Below are positions 1 through 5,690 of a stretch of 17,819 bases of DNA, in pieces. The translations under genes and the position numbers were made by a program. Source of the DNA: Veillonella sp. (GTDB lineage Bacteria; Bacillota_C; Negativicutes; Veillonellales; Veillonellaceae); contig JAGZGB010000034.1 in NCBI GenBank assembly GCA_018367495.1, forward strand, positions 1-17,819. The letters are read 5' to 3'. Positions within the stretch are counted from its first letter, which is position 1, and every line of letters starts with the position of its first letter. The notes under the pieces are model-generated. The model was not told the DNA's origin. It saw only the letters and a list, made by a program, of their open reading frames with translations, and made no database searches.

Positions 1-147
1 TGTTTGAGCTTGACCGATCATGTCTTTACCGCTCATGGCAACTGGGATAGCTTCCTGTTGAATTGGCGTAGGCTCTTCAAAGCCCATATCGTTTAACGCT
101 CTTAGAACAGGTTCGCTAATCATTAATTGTTCAAATTTTTCTAACAT
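1..147 (-). CDS. DEAD-box RNA helicase, N-terminal fragment (runs off window)
   Basis: ATP-dependent RNA helicase of the DEAD-box family, acting on structured RNA in the cytoplasm (ribosome assembly, mRNA decay or cold adaptation in known members). Only 49 codons are present. The Q motif is visible: an aromatic-containing GFEEPTPIQ at about residues 20-28, followed by the lead into Walker A (GKDMIGQAQT), the usual spacing for DeaD/CshA/RhlE-type proteins. The ATG at 145-147 is preceded by AGGAGG at 160-165, which fixes the start. A 6-bp inverted repeat lies just upstream in the leader. The subfamily cannot be told from this fragment, so no symbol is given. The next minus-strand gene upstream (245-673) has no visible terminator, so read-through into this gene is possible. 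Confidence 0.9.
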   Translation of the reverse strand, partial: MLEKFEQLMISEPVLRALNDMGFEEPTPIQQEAIPVAMSGKDMIGQAQT

Positions 148-167
148 CTAAATGTGTTTCCTCCTAT

Positions 168-186
168 CGCGCACGAATTATGCGCG
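168..186 (-). promoter_or_regulatory. Leader hairpin ahead of the RNA helicase
   Basis: CGCGCA at 168-173 and TGCGCG at 181-186 form a perfect 6-bp stem with a 7-base loop, lying just upstream of the AGGAGG ribosome binding site. A TATACT box lies at about 192-197 on the minus strand, so the hairpin would fall at or near the mRNA 5' end. It could stabilise the transcript or be a target for autoregulation by the helicase; this role is inference. Confidence 0.4.
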
Positions 187-244
187 TTAAAATAGTATAT
201 CATATTTCGAAGGTGAGCGCTATAAGAGTAATTGCGAAACTAAA

Positions 245-673
245 CTAAATAGACTTTCTTCTCTCCCTTAAATGTTCTATTAAAACAATTCCACCTGATA
301 CACAAAGGAAAGCAAGGTATGATAAATGAATAGGCGTATACAAGCATTCAACAAGAACAACCCATAGAAGTAATAGTAATTTAGAAATCCATTTTGTTGT
401 TATTCTATCGGCTATCATAAATATAGATAAATTAATAATTATTTTAATGATTATCGCAGCGATTATAACGATTGAAGTAAATTCTTCTCTATAATCTGTC
501 AGTTCATATAAGGGATATAATAAATAACTCAATAGAGCACTAAGTATTATTAAGATCCAAATATTTAGTCCCTTCAAAAGTTTAGATTTACTATAGTAAA
601 ATACTCCAACCAAAAGAAAAAGTAAAACACTAAGTAATATTCCTATAACTAATAGATAATCTAAATGAATCAT
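245..673 (-). CDS. Small multi-pass membrane protein, unknown function
   Basis: A 142-residue protein I do not recognise. It is nearly all hydrophobic, with four or five predicted membrane segments at about residues 7-27, 37-57, 67-90 and 97-132 (the last long enough for two passes). Short basic loops and a basic C-terminal end (REHLRERRKSI-like, rich in Arg/Lys) suggest a cytoplasmic C terminus. AAAGGA at 685-690 is an acceptable ribosome binding site for the ATG at 671-673. The start overlaps the stop of a tiny upstream ORF by ATGA. The gene is AT-rich with many ATA and TTA codons, unlike the housekeeping genes to the right. It has its own extended -10 promoter in a duplicated block. No relation to the paralogous pair next door could be seen beyond the shared leader. 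Confidence 0.7.
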   Translation of the reverse strand: MIHLDYLLVIGILLSVLLFLLVGVFYYSKSKLLKGLNIWILIILSALLSYLLYPLYELTDYREEFTSIVIIAAIIIKIIINLSIFMIADRITTKWISKLLLLLWVVLVECLYTPIHLSYLAFLCVSGGIVLIEHLRERRKSI

Positions 674-696
674 GGTTTATACTGTCCTTTAATCAT
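670..696 (-). other. Possible 8-codon leader ORF, ATGA-coupled
   Basis: The minus strand reads ATG at 694-696 followed by MIKGQYKP and a TGA at 670-672 that overlaps the ATG of the membrane protein gene. Its start sits at nearly the same place, in the same leader sequence (AGAGACTGGT then 4-5 bases), as the start codon of the gene at 1337-1732. It may be a translated leader peptide, or the remnant of a former start. Too short to prove. Confidence 0.3.
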
Positions 697-737
697 TTTC
701 ACCAGTCTCTTTTACAATACACTCTTAAATATTCTTA

Positions 738-746
738 ATTATAGCA
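738..746 (-). promoter_or_regulatory. Extended -10 promoter of the 245-673 gene
   Basis: The minus strand reads TGCTATAAT, a perfect extended -10 (TGn plus TATAAT). The expected transcription start near 731 gives a leader of about 35 bases to the small ORF and about 58 to the membrane protein. No good -35 is seen, as is common with extended -10 sites. Confidence 0.6.
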
Positions 747-793
747 TACGGCAGCTCCACACTTATTAGATACTGATCCTCTATATTATGCAC

Positions 794-820
794 AAAAAAG
801 GCACCTCGAAGGAGGTGCCT
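794..820 (-). terminator. Rho-independent terminator after the 889-1281 gene
   Basis: Stem GGCACCTC/GAGGTGCC (800-807 and 812-819) with a 4-base loop, followed on the minus strand by six T (794-799). It ends the two-gene unit 1337-1732 plus 889-1281. The stem sequence is shared with the terminators at 1831 and 3931. Confidence 0.85.
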
Positions 821-888
821 TCTTATTATGGTTTATTGAAGAATTCTATATTATTAGTCTAAGATAATAAAACAATATATATTTTTAT

Positions 889-1281
889 TTAGAATAATAC
901 CTTCCTAAACGCATAGATGCAAACAGTAATAAACATCAGCATCGAAAATGCGGCAATGAGTCCACGATTGTAATATATACTATCTCTTTTTTGAAAATAT
1001 CCTGTACACAGTGTAACAAGTGTAAAAATAGTCCAAACACTTCCATAACTCACAATTACTGTATAATTTCTATCAATTATAATTTTAAGAATCAGTAGAA
1101 CTAAACTTATAAGAGAAATAATAGACAAATATTTTGTTAAACTACCAAAAACTCTATGTTTTTTTATATATTCATACTCTTCATTAATTGAAGTCTTACG
1201 AATTTCAAGTTTATATAAGGCTATTCCCGATATGATAGATGCAAAAACAAACGTACTACCTAATATTGTTAACCTACTCAT
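889..1281 (-). CDS. Small four-helix membrane protein, paralogue of the 1337-1732 product
   Basis: A 130-residue protein of unknown function with four likely membrane segments at about 5-24, 50-70, 79-95 and 106-126. It aligns without gaps to the next upstream gene: by hand about 62 of 130 positions are identical. Conserved patches are LYKLEI (22-27), EEYEYIKKHR (34-43), the FG.LTKYL segment (45-52) and CTGYFQKRDSIYY (92-104), the last in a loop between helices 3 and 4. GAGG just upstream of the ATG at 1279-1281 serves as ribosome binding site. It lies 55 bases after its paralogue with no terminator between, so the two are probably one transcript ending at the 794-820 terminator. AT-rich codon use. 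Function unknown; a role as immunity or envelope protein is only speculation. Confidence 0.75.
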   Translation of the reverse strand: MSRLTILGSTFVFASIISGIALYKLEIRKTSINEEYEYIKKHRVFGSLTKYLSIISLISLVLLILKIIIDRNYTVIVSYGSVWTIFTLVTLCTGYFQKRDSIYYNRGLIAAFSMLMFITVCIYAFRKVLF

Positions 1282-1336
1282 CTTTTACCTCATTTTTCAT
1301 CGACGATACTTTTCTCGTATTCAATCTTTCTCTTTA

Positions 1337-1732
1337 CTACTTAAAGAATATATCTTTAAACGCATAAGCAGAGCCTACAGCACCGAATAATATTGAAACA
1401 ATAGCAATAATCCCACGTTTATAATACAAACTGTCTCGCTTTTGAAAAAATCCTGTACACATTATAAAAAGTAGAAAGAATGCCCAAGCCCCTCCAAATC
1501 GTGACATAAACTCATAATCTTTATAGACTAAAAAGTTAAGGTTTAATAGCAATATACTCACAATTGCAATTATTGTTAAATACTTGGTTAAATTACCAAA
1601 AGCTCTATGTCTTTTGATATATTCATATTCTTCATCAAGGACACGTTTACTAATCTCAAGTTTATATAACCCTATAGATAACGACATAGATATGAAAATC
1701 CAAAAATATCCTAACATTTCAAGTTTTTTCAT
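1337..1732 (-). CDS. Small four-helix membrane protein, paralogue of the 889-1281 product
   Basis: A 131-residue protein of unknown function, first gene of a two-gene unit. Four likely membrane segments lie at about 5-22, 50-70, 80-96 and 106-126. The conserved charged loop EEYEYIKRHR (34-43) and the CTGFFQKRDSLYY patch (92-104) are shared with its neighbour at identical residue numbers. The ATG at 1730-1732 has only a weak upstream site (AAGAG about 11 bases away, no clean AGGAGG). A perfect extended -10 at 1775-1783 would give a short leader of about 36 bases. The tandem pair looks like a gene duplication followed by divergence. No signal peptide and no catalytic motif were seen. Confidence 0.75.
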   Translation of the reverse strand: MKKLEMLGYFWIFISMSLSIGLYKLEISKRVLDEEYEYIKRHRAFGNLTKYLTIIAIVSILLLNLNFLVYKDYEFMSRFGGAWAFFLLFIMCTGFFQKRDSLYYKRGIIAIVSILFGAVGSAYAFKDIFFK

Positions 1733-1774
1733 TTTTTACCAGTCTCTTTTACAATACACTTTTAGATGTTCTTT

Positions 1775-1783
1775 ATTATAGCA
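1775..1783 (-). promoter_or_regulatory. Extended -10 promoter of the paralogous pair
   Basis: TGCTATAAT on the minus strand, identical to those at 738-746 and 3882-3890. It lies inside repeated block B, about 43 bases upstream of the start codon. Confidence 0.6.
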
Positions 1784-1830
1784 TACGGCAGATCCATACT
1801 TATAAGATACTAATTTCCTATATTATGCAC

Positions 1831-1857
1831 AAAAAAGGCACCTCATTCGAGGTGCCT
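1831..1857 (-). terminator. Orphan rho-independent terminator
   Basis: Stem GGCACCTC/GAGGTGCC (1837-1844, 1849-1856) and six T on the minus strand (1831-1836). It points leftward, but the gene to its right (2019-2594) is on the plus strand, so no minus-strand gene ends here. It seems to be a by-product of block duplication or of a lost gene. Confidence 0.8.
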
Positions 1858-2018
1858 CATTGTTATAGTTTATTGGAGAATTGATAGTATTAATCAACTA
1901 TATAAGTAAAAATATGTTTTAGGTATAATATAATTAAAAGAATATACTTCAAAATACTGCCAATAATTAAGCAATTATGATTTACTAAACTTTCTAAAGT
2001 AGTATAAAAGGAATACTA

Positions 2019-2594
2019 ATGAAACCATTTACTCTTAAGAGATTTGTATTACTATCATTGATTGTACTATCTCTCATACTAACAACGGGTTGTCATCTTC
2101 TATCACATTACAGTGAAGAGGAAGTTCAACAATATATAAACAAGGATTATCCTAATCTAACATATCAGTTGGAGGCACAAAGAAACAATAGATGGCAAGT
2201 CACCTTTGACAAGTATCCTCAAATGCCCATTGAAATATCTGAAGTCATGCACACCTCGGCACCAGTTGTACCACAAGTTGAGCGAATACTAATAACCAAC
2301 ATTCCGTTGATAACTGTATTTCCATTAATGAAAAACCATTTAACAGCAGAGGAATTATCTTATGCTACATATGACACATCTACCTTGTATATTGAAATGC
2401 CTATCCCTTATTCAGCCATACAAAACCAAGATGTAGAAGGTTTTTATAATCGTATGGATCAATTCTGCAAAGAATATGCTAACACCTATCCAGACTTCAA
2501 AGAAAGGATATTTATTAGAGTCATTATAAAACCGTCTAATGGTTCTGATTCACCGGAAGAGTATAGAAGAATATTCCGTTTATCTCAATATTGA
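2019..2594 (+). CDS. Putative lipoprotein, unknown function
   Basis: A 191-residue protein with a signal peptide typical of lipoproteins: basic start (MKPFTLKR), hydrophobic core at about 9-21 and a lipobox ending TTGC with Cys25. The Thr at -3 makes the lipobox slightly atypical. After cleavage about 167 residues would be tethered to a membrane, mostly hydrophilic and without a motif I recognise. One more hydrophobic patch (ITNIPLITVFPL, near 93-104) may be buried core and need not be a helix in the membrane. AAAGGA about 8 bases before the ATG supports the start. A TATAAT at 1924-1929 is a possible -10, with no good -35. This is the only plus-strand gene in the left third and it sits between blocks that otherwise read leftward, suggesting insertion or inversion. 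Confidence 0.75.
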   Translation: MKPFTLKRFVLLSLIVLSLILTTGCHLLSHYSEEEVQQYINKDYPNLTYQLEAQRNNRWQVTFDKYPQMPIEISEVMHTSAPVVPQVERILITNIPLITVFPLMKNHLTAEELSYATYDTSTLYIEMPIPYSAIQNQDVEGFYNRMDQFCKEYANTYPDFKERIFIRVIIKPSNGSDSPEEYRRIFRLSQY

Positions 2595-2596
2595 TA

Positions 2597-2625
2597 AAAG
2601 AGGTGTCTCCTAAGGAGCACCTCTT
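2597..2625. terminator. Terminator between the lipoprotein and SUMF1-like genes
   Basis: AAAGAGGTG-t-CTCC and GGAG-CACCTCTTT form a stem with one bulged T and a short loop directly after the lipoprotein stop. The T run on the plus strand is short. As the gene on the other side (2679-3749) converges, it may serve both strands. Confidence 0.6.
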
Positions 2626-2678
2626 TCATTTATAAAAGGATACTGCCATTTGATATTCTAGAAATATTATATGTAACA

Positions 2679-3749
2679 TCATTTCACACTATCATCAACA
2701 ATCCTTATAATCCTCCTAAAGAAATCATATCCACCATTTATATAATCACCCATTCCCACTTCCCTATCTTGAAAATATGGTGAAATAGGAAGATATCCCC
2801 ACACAACACCTAATCCTCCACATATATTGCGGCCACCATCTCCACCTTTATAGGAAAACACATCATTATCATATACAATTTCTCTACAATATGGATCGTC
2901 ACCTATAACAAGGCCAAAAAAGTTTTCTTTTTCTAACGTATAATCTCCATCATTATCCATCCATTCCATATGCTTTAAATTCATAGAGAAATCTATATTG
3001 TTTCCCCATGGAAAGATAGTTCTACACCCCTTGCCAGCTAAATACTCCCACTCTCTTTGTGTAGGCAGAGAATATCTATTATCTTTTATATCCTGTAAAA
3101 GTTTCTTAAATGTTGTTTCTTCATAAAGTTTGCCACACCAATTGCTATCGTCTGTTTTATATAAACAAACAGTGTTGTGCACCATCACTTCAGAAATACC
3201 TTTTTCCTCCGCTTTTTTTATCATGTTTTGCCATTCTTTATTTTGTGTAAGCATATCATCTGGAATAAGACTCCAGCAGGTTTCACTATACTCTTTTTGT
3301 ACCAATAATGGATGGATTACAAACTCATCTTCTTGAGTAAAATTATGTTTAAAATACGTTTCTATGTTGGATAGTACCTCTTCATCTTCTAGTGTTTCCC
3401 TAATCTTAGTTTGAACATCGTCTTCACTATAGATTTCCTCTTCATATCCCTCGACAAATGGATAGGCAAGCTCCGCTAAATTTTCATCATTAAAAATATC
3501 CTGAAATGGTTTATTTTTAAAATCAAATCCTAACGTAACAGTATCTCCAGGAACAAATACAAATTCTATACCATCATGTGAACGATATACCGCCGTATAT
3601 GTGGATTTTCCAAAGGCAGTAAATTCTTTAAAGCATATTAATTCTAAATTATATATTTTTCCAATCTTATTTAATAATTCCATTCTATCGCTAGTAGATA
3701 ACAAATCATATTGGGGATTATACAATTTTTTGATGGGAATAGGATTCAT
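2679..3749 (-). CDS. SUMF1/formylglycine-generating-enzyme-like protein, probably non-catalytic
   Basis: A 356-residue soluble protein without signal peptide. The pattern of the FGE-sulfatase (SUMF1/EgtB/PvdO-like) fold can be read in degenerate form: FVFVPGDTVTLG at 63-74 (family: VPGGxFxMG), LPTQREWEYLAG at 228-239 (family: RLPTEAEWEYAAR), FPWGN at 246-250, GG.GG at 302-306, and an FRRIIRI end at 344-350 (family: GFR). A long acidic insertion (about 100-145) separates the first two. The cysteine pair used by true formylglycine-generating enzymes near the C terminus is not seen: Cys288 and Cys310 lie before the last 46 residues, which have none. So binding or structural use of the fold is more likely than oxidation. 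AAGGAG lies 12 bases before the ATG. The promoter is in block A, with a leader of about 125 bases. AT-rich like its left neighbours. Confidence 0.65.
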   Translation of the reverse strand: MNPIPIKKLYNPQYDLLSTSDRMELLNKIGKIYNLELICFKEFTAFGKSTYTAVYRSHDGIEFVFVPGDTVTLGFDFKNKPFQDIFNDENLAELAYPFVEGYEEEIYSEDDVQTKIRETLEDEEVLSNIETYFKHNFTQEDEFVIHPLLVQKEYSETCWSLIPDDMLTQNKEWQNMIKKAEEKGISEVMVHNTVCLYKTDDSNWCGKLYEETTFKKLLQDIKDNRYSLPTQREWEYLAGKGCRTIFPWGNNIDFSMNLKHMEWMDNDGDYTLEKENFFGLVIGDDPYCREIVYDNDVFSYKGGDGGRNICGGLGVVWGYLPISPYFQDREVGMGDYINGGYDFFRRIIRIVDDSVK

Positions 3750-3881
3750 TAATTTGATACTCCTTATTTTTATCTAGTACAAATATTCTTCACTATGCAT
3801 TTACTCTATTTGTTTAAGTATTGCCTTAGGGTTTGATTTTCTAATGGCCCTCTCTAAATAATACGATTTTATATGGCTACA

Positions 3882-3908
3882 ATTATAGCATACTGTATCC
3901 TTTCACAA
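3882..3908 (-). promoter_or_regulatory. Promoter of the SUMF1-like gene
   Basis: Extended -10 TGCTATAAT (3882-3890) on the minus strand with a possible -35 TTGTGA (3903-3908) at a short 15-base spacing. The expected start near 3875 leaves a leader of about 125 bases before the ATG. Confidence 0.55.
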
Positions 3909-4000
3909 ATAATAAGCCATTGTTAAGCACAAAAAAGGCACCTCCAAGGAGGTGCCTCATTGTTATAGTTTATAGAAGATTTGTATTTTATTAATCTAAG
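3883..4000 (-). repeat. Terminator/promoter block, copy A (likely source)
   Basis: It shares with blocks B and C the ttatagcatac promoter core, the gcacaaaaaaggcacctc terminator half, the gaggtgcctcattgttatag stretch and the ttattaatctaag end, which here includes the final codons of the aldehyde dehydrogenase. The promoter side is more diverged than between B and C. Confidence 0.65.
3931..3957 (-). terminator. Terminator of the aldehyde dehydrogenase gene
   Basis: GGCACCTCC/GGAGGTGCC stem (3937-3945, 3948-3956) with six T on the minus strand (3931-3936), 34 bases after the aldehyde dehydrogenase stop. It is the likely parent of the copies at 794 and 1831. Confidence 0.88.
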
Positions 4001-5475
4001 TCGTAAAAACCAGATGGTTTATCGCTTAAGTTGATAATGATATTTTTCATTTGAGTGTAGTGTTCAAGAATAACTTTGTGAGTTTCACGGCCGATACCAG
4101 ATTGTTTGTAACCACCGAATGGTGCGCCTGCTGGGATGGAGTTATATGTGTTAACCCACATACGACCTGTTTCAATTGCTCGAGCTACGCGGATTGCACG
4201 GTTGAGGTTTTGTGTAAATACGCCACCGCCAAGACCGTATAAGCTGTCATTAGCTTGTTCGATAACTTCTTCTTCGCTGTGGAATTTAATAACAACAGCT
4301 ACAGGGCCGAAGATTTCTTCGCGAGCTACGCGCATATCATTTGTCGCATCTACGATAAGTGTAGGTCTGATGAAGCAACCTTTACCAAGTTCACCATCAG
4401 TAACGCGTACGCCACCAGCTGCAATGCGAGCCCCTTCTTCTTTAGCAAGTTCTACATAACTAAGTACTTTCTCAACTTGTGCTTCGTAAATCAAGGAACC
4501 AAGTTGCGTAGATTCGTCCCAAGGTAAACCAACTTTTACTTTATCAAATAAAGCGGAAAGTTCAGCTACAAATTTATCATAAATTGTATCTTGTACGAAG
4601 ATACGGGAACCTGCGCAGCATACTTGGCCTTGGTTGAAGAGGATGCCAAGCATTGCCCCATCAAGAGCTTGTTTCCAGTTTGCATCTTCAAAGAAGATAT
4701 TCGCAGATTTACCACCTAATTCCAATGTAGCTGGAATCAAGCGTTCAGATGCTGCTTTATATACATCAAGACCTACTTCTGTAGAGCCTGTGAAAGCAAG
4801 TTTACTGAAGCCAGGATGATCAAGGATATATTGACCAGATTTAGAGCCTTTACCAGTTACGATATTTACAACCCCTGCTGGCAAGATGTCTTTCAAAATA
4901 TCCCCTAATACTAAAAGGCTAAGAGATGTATGGCTAGAAGGTTTAATAACAACTGTACAACCTGCTGCAAGAGCTGGTGCCAATTTCCAAGCTGCCATTA
5001 GGAACGGGAAGTTCCAAGGCACGACTTGACCTACAACGCCAATCGGTTCGCGAACGATGAGGCTCAATGTATTTTCGTCAAATACTTGTGCAGAACCTTC
5101 TTCGGAACGAAGCACGCCAGCGAAGTAACGGAAATGGTCAGCACCAAGTGGAATATCTACATTCAAAGTTTCACGGATTGGTTTGCCATTGTCATATGTT
5201 TCAACTTGTGCCAAATACTCTTTATGAGCATCGATAGCGTCAGCAATTTTTAACAAGTAATCAGCGCGCTCTACTTGAGATACTGTTTTCCAAGTTTTAA
5301 AAGCTTCTGTTGCAGCATCTACTGCTTTATCAACATCGTCTTTCGTAGCCTCTGCACAGATAGCGAGTTGTTCGCCATTAGCAGGGTTATATACATTGAA
5401 TTCAGCGCCGTCAGATGCAGCTACCCATTCATTATTAATTAAAAGTCCATATCTTTCTTTAAGGTTCAAGCTCAT
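3991..5475 (-). CDS. Aldehyde dehydrogenase (AcoD/AldB-like)
   Basis: Oxidises an aldehyde, probably acetaldehyde or another short one, to the acid with NAD(P)+ in the cytoplasm. The 494-residue length is normal for the family. Seen in order: PWNFP with Asn155 (oxyanion hole), KPS with Lys178 (cofactor), FTGSTEVG at 228-235 (glycine motif), LELGGKS with general base Glu252, and GQVCCAGSR with nucleophile Cys286. The ETYDNGKPIRET stretch (92-103) is typical of the AcoD/AldB/ExaC branch. The reading frame stays open 32 codons further upstream, but ATG 5473-5475 is chosen: AGGAGG lies 7 bases before it and the promoter at 5530-5558 lies inside the extension. It ends with its own terminator, so it is monocistronic. 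Substrate is inferred from family only. Confidence 0.93.
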   Translation of the reverse strand: MSLNLKERYGLLINNEWVAASDGAEFNVYNPANGEQLAICAEATKDDVDKAVDAATEAFKTWKTVSQVERADYLLKIADAIDAHKEYLAQVETYDNGKPIRETLNVDIPLGADHFRYFAGVLRSEEGSAQVFDENTLSLIVREPIGVVGQVVPWNFPFLMAAWKLAPALAAGCTVVIKPSSHTSLSLLVLGDILKDILPAGVVNIVTGKGSKSGQYILDHPGFSKLAFTGSTEVGLDVYKAASERLIPATLELGGKSANIFFEDANWKQALDGAMLGILFNQGQVCCAGSRIFVQDTIYDKFVAELSALFDKVKVGLPWDESTQLGSLIYEAQVEKVLSYVELAKEEGARIAAGGVRVTDGELGKGCFIRPTLIVDATNDMRVAREEIFGPVAVVIKFHSEEEVIEQANDSLYGLGGGVFTQNLNRAIRVARAIETGRMWVNTYNSIPAGAPFGGYKQSGIGRETHKVILEHYTQMKNIIINLSDKPSGFYDLD

Positions 5476-5505
5476 AGCATTACCTCCTATGTAGGAATAT
5501 AGATT

Positions 5506-5520
5506 GAGGAAGATTTCCTC
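5506..5520 (-). promoter_or_regulatory. 5'-leader hairpin of the aldehyde dehydrogenase mRNA
   Basis: GAGGAA (5506-5511) and TTCCTC (5515-5520) form a 6-bp stem with a 3-base loop, at the expected mRNA 5' end a few bases after the -10 box. It may protect the transcript end; no more can be said. Confidence 0.35.
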
Positions 5521-5529
5521 TGTGATTTC

Positions 5530-5558
5530 ATCATACGCCTCATATCTAAATATTTCAA
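5530..5558 (-). promoter_or_regulatory. Promoter of the aldehyde dehydrogenase gene
   Basis: On the minus strand TTGAAA (5553-5558) and TATGAT (5530-5535) are exactly 17 bases apart, a near-consensus sigma-70/sigma-A promoter. The predicted start near 5523 leaves about 48 bases of leader to the ATG at 5475. Confidence 0.75.
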
Positions 5559-5561
5559 TCA

Positions 5562-5583
5562 GATATATCATTTTCGATATATC
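5562..5583. promoter_or_regulatory. Twin GATATATC palindromes upstream of the -35 box
   Basis: GATATATC, itself a perfect palindrome, occurs at 5562-5569 and 5576-5583 with centres 14 bases apart. It lies 4 bases upstream of the -35 of the aldehyde dehydrogenase promoter. The position suits an activator or repressor site; no regulator is identified. Confidence 0.45.
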
Positions 5584-5620
5584 ACTTCTGCATTAATATA
5601 CATAGTTTTAAGCTATATAG

Positions 5621-5660
5621 AAAAACCGCACCCTCTAACACCATAGAGGATGCGGTTTTC
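5621..5660 (-). terminator. Terminator of the recQ-thyA-folA-tex cluster
   Basis: AAAACCGCA-c-CCTCTA (5622-5637) pairs with TAGAGG-a-TGCGGTTTT (5644-5659) over a 6-base loop, followed by T on the minus strand. The odd position is a U.G pair in the minus transcript but a mismatch in the plus one, which favours minus use. The A/T flanks make it partly bidirectional. Confidence 0.85.
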
Positions 5661-5690
5661 TATATGATGACTTTTAGTCAATAATAGTTT

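Larger units (their letters stand above)
701..863 (-). repeat. Terminator/promoter block, copy C
   Basis: This stretch matches 1738-1898 along nearly its whole length with scattered substitutions and a few indels: the same accagtctcttttacaata leader, ttatagcatacggcag promoter, gcacaaaaaaggcacctc terminator and a following ttattgaagaatt-like tail. The last 13 bases (851-863) match the 3' end of the aldehyde dehydrogenase gene (3988-4000) with one mismatch. See the findings. Confidence 0.75.
1738..1898 (-). repeat. Terminator/promoter block, copy B
   Basis: Near-copy of 701-863 and partly of 3883-4000. It carries the leader, extended -10, terminator and the tail downstream of the aldehyde dehydrogenase stop (ttgttatagttta, then ttaatc). 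Confidence 0.75.

Noticed and set aside
1584..1781. A plus-strand 65-codon ORF opposite the 1337-1732 gene
   Set aside because: Antisense to a gene with a clear paralogue and spanning its promoter; no ribosome binding site.
1901..1929. A full -35/-10 promoter for the lipoprotein gene
   Set aside because: TATAAT at 1924-1929 is good but no -35 occurs at 16-18 bases and there is no extended -10, so it is only mentioned as possible.
5476..5571. An N-terminal extension of the aldehyde dehydrogenase by 32 codons
   Set aside because: It would start upstream of the promoter -10/-35 boxes, has no ribosome binding site and is not part of the family; ATG 5475 has AGGAGG.
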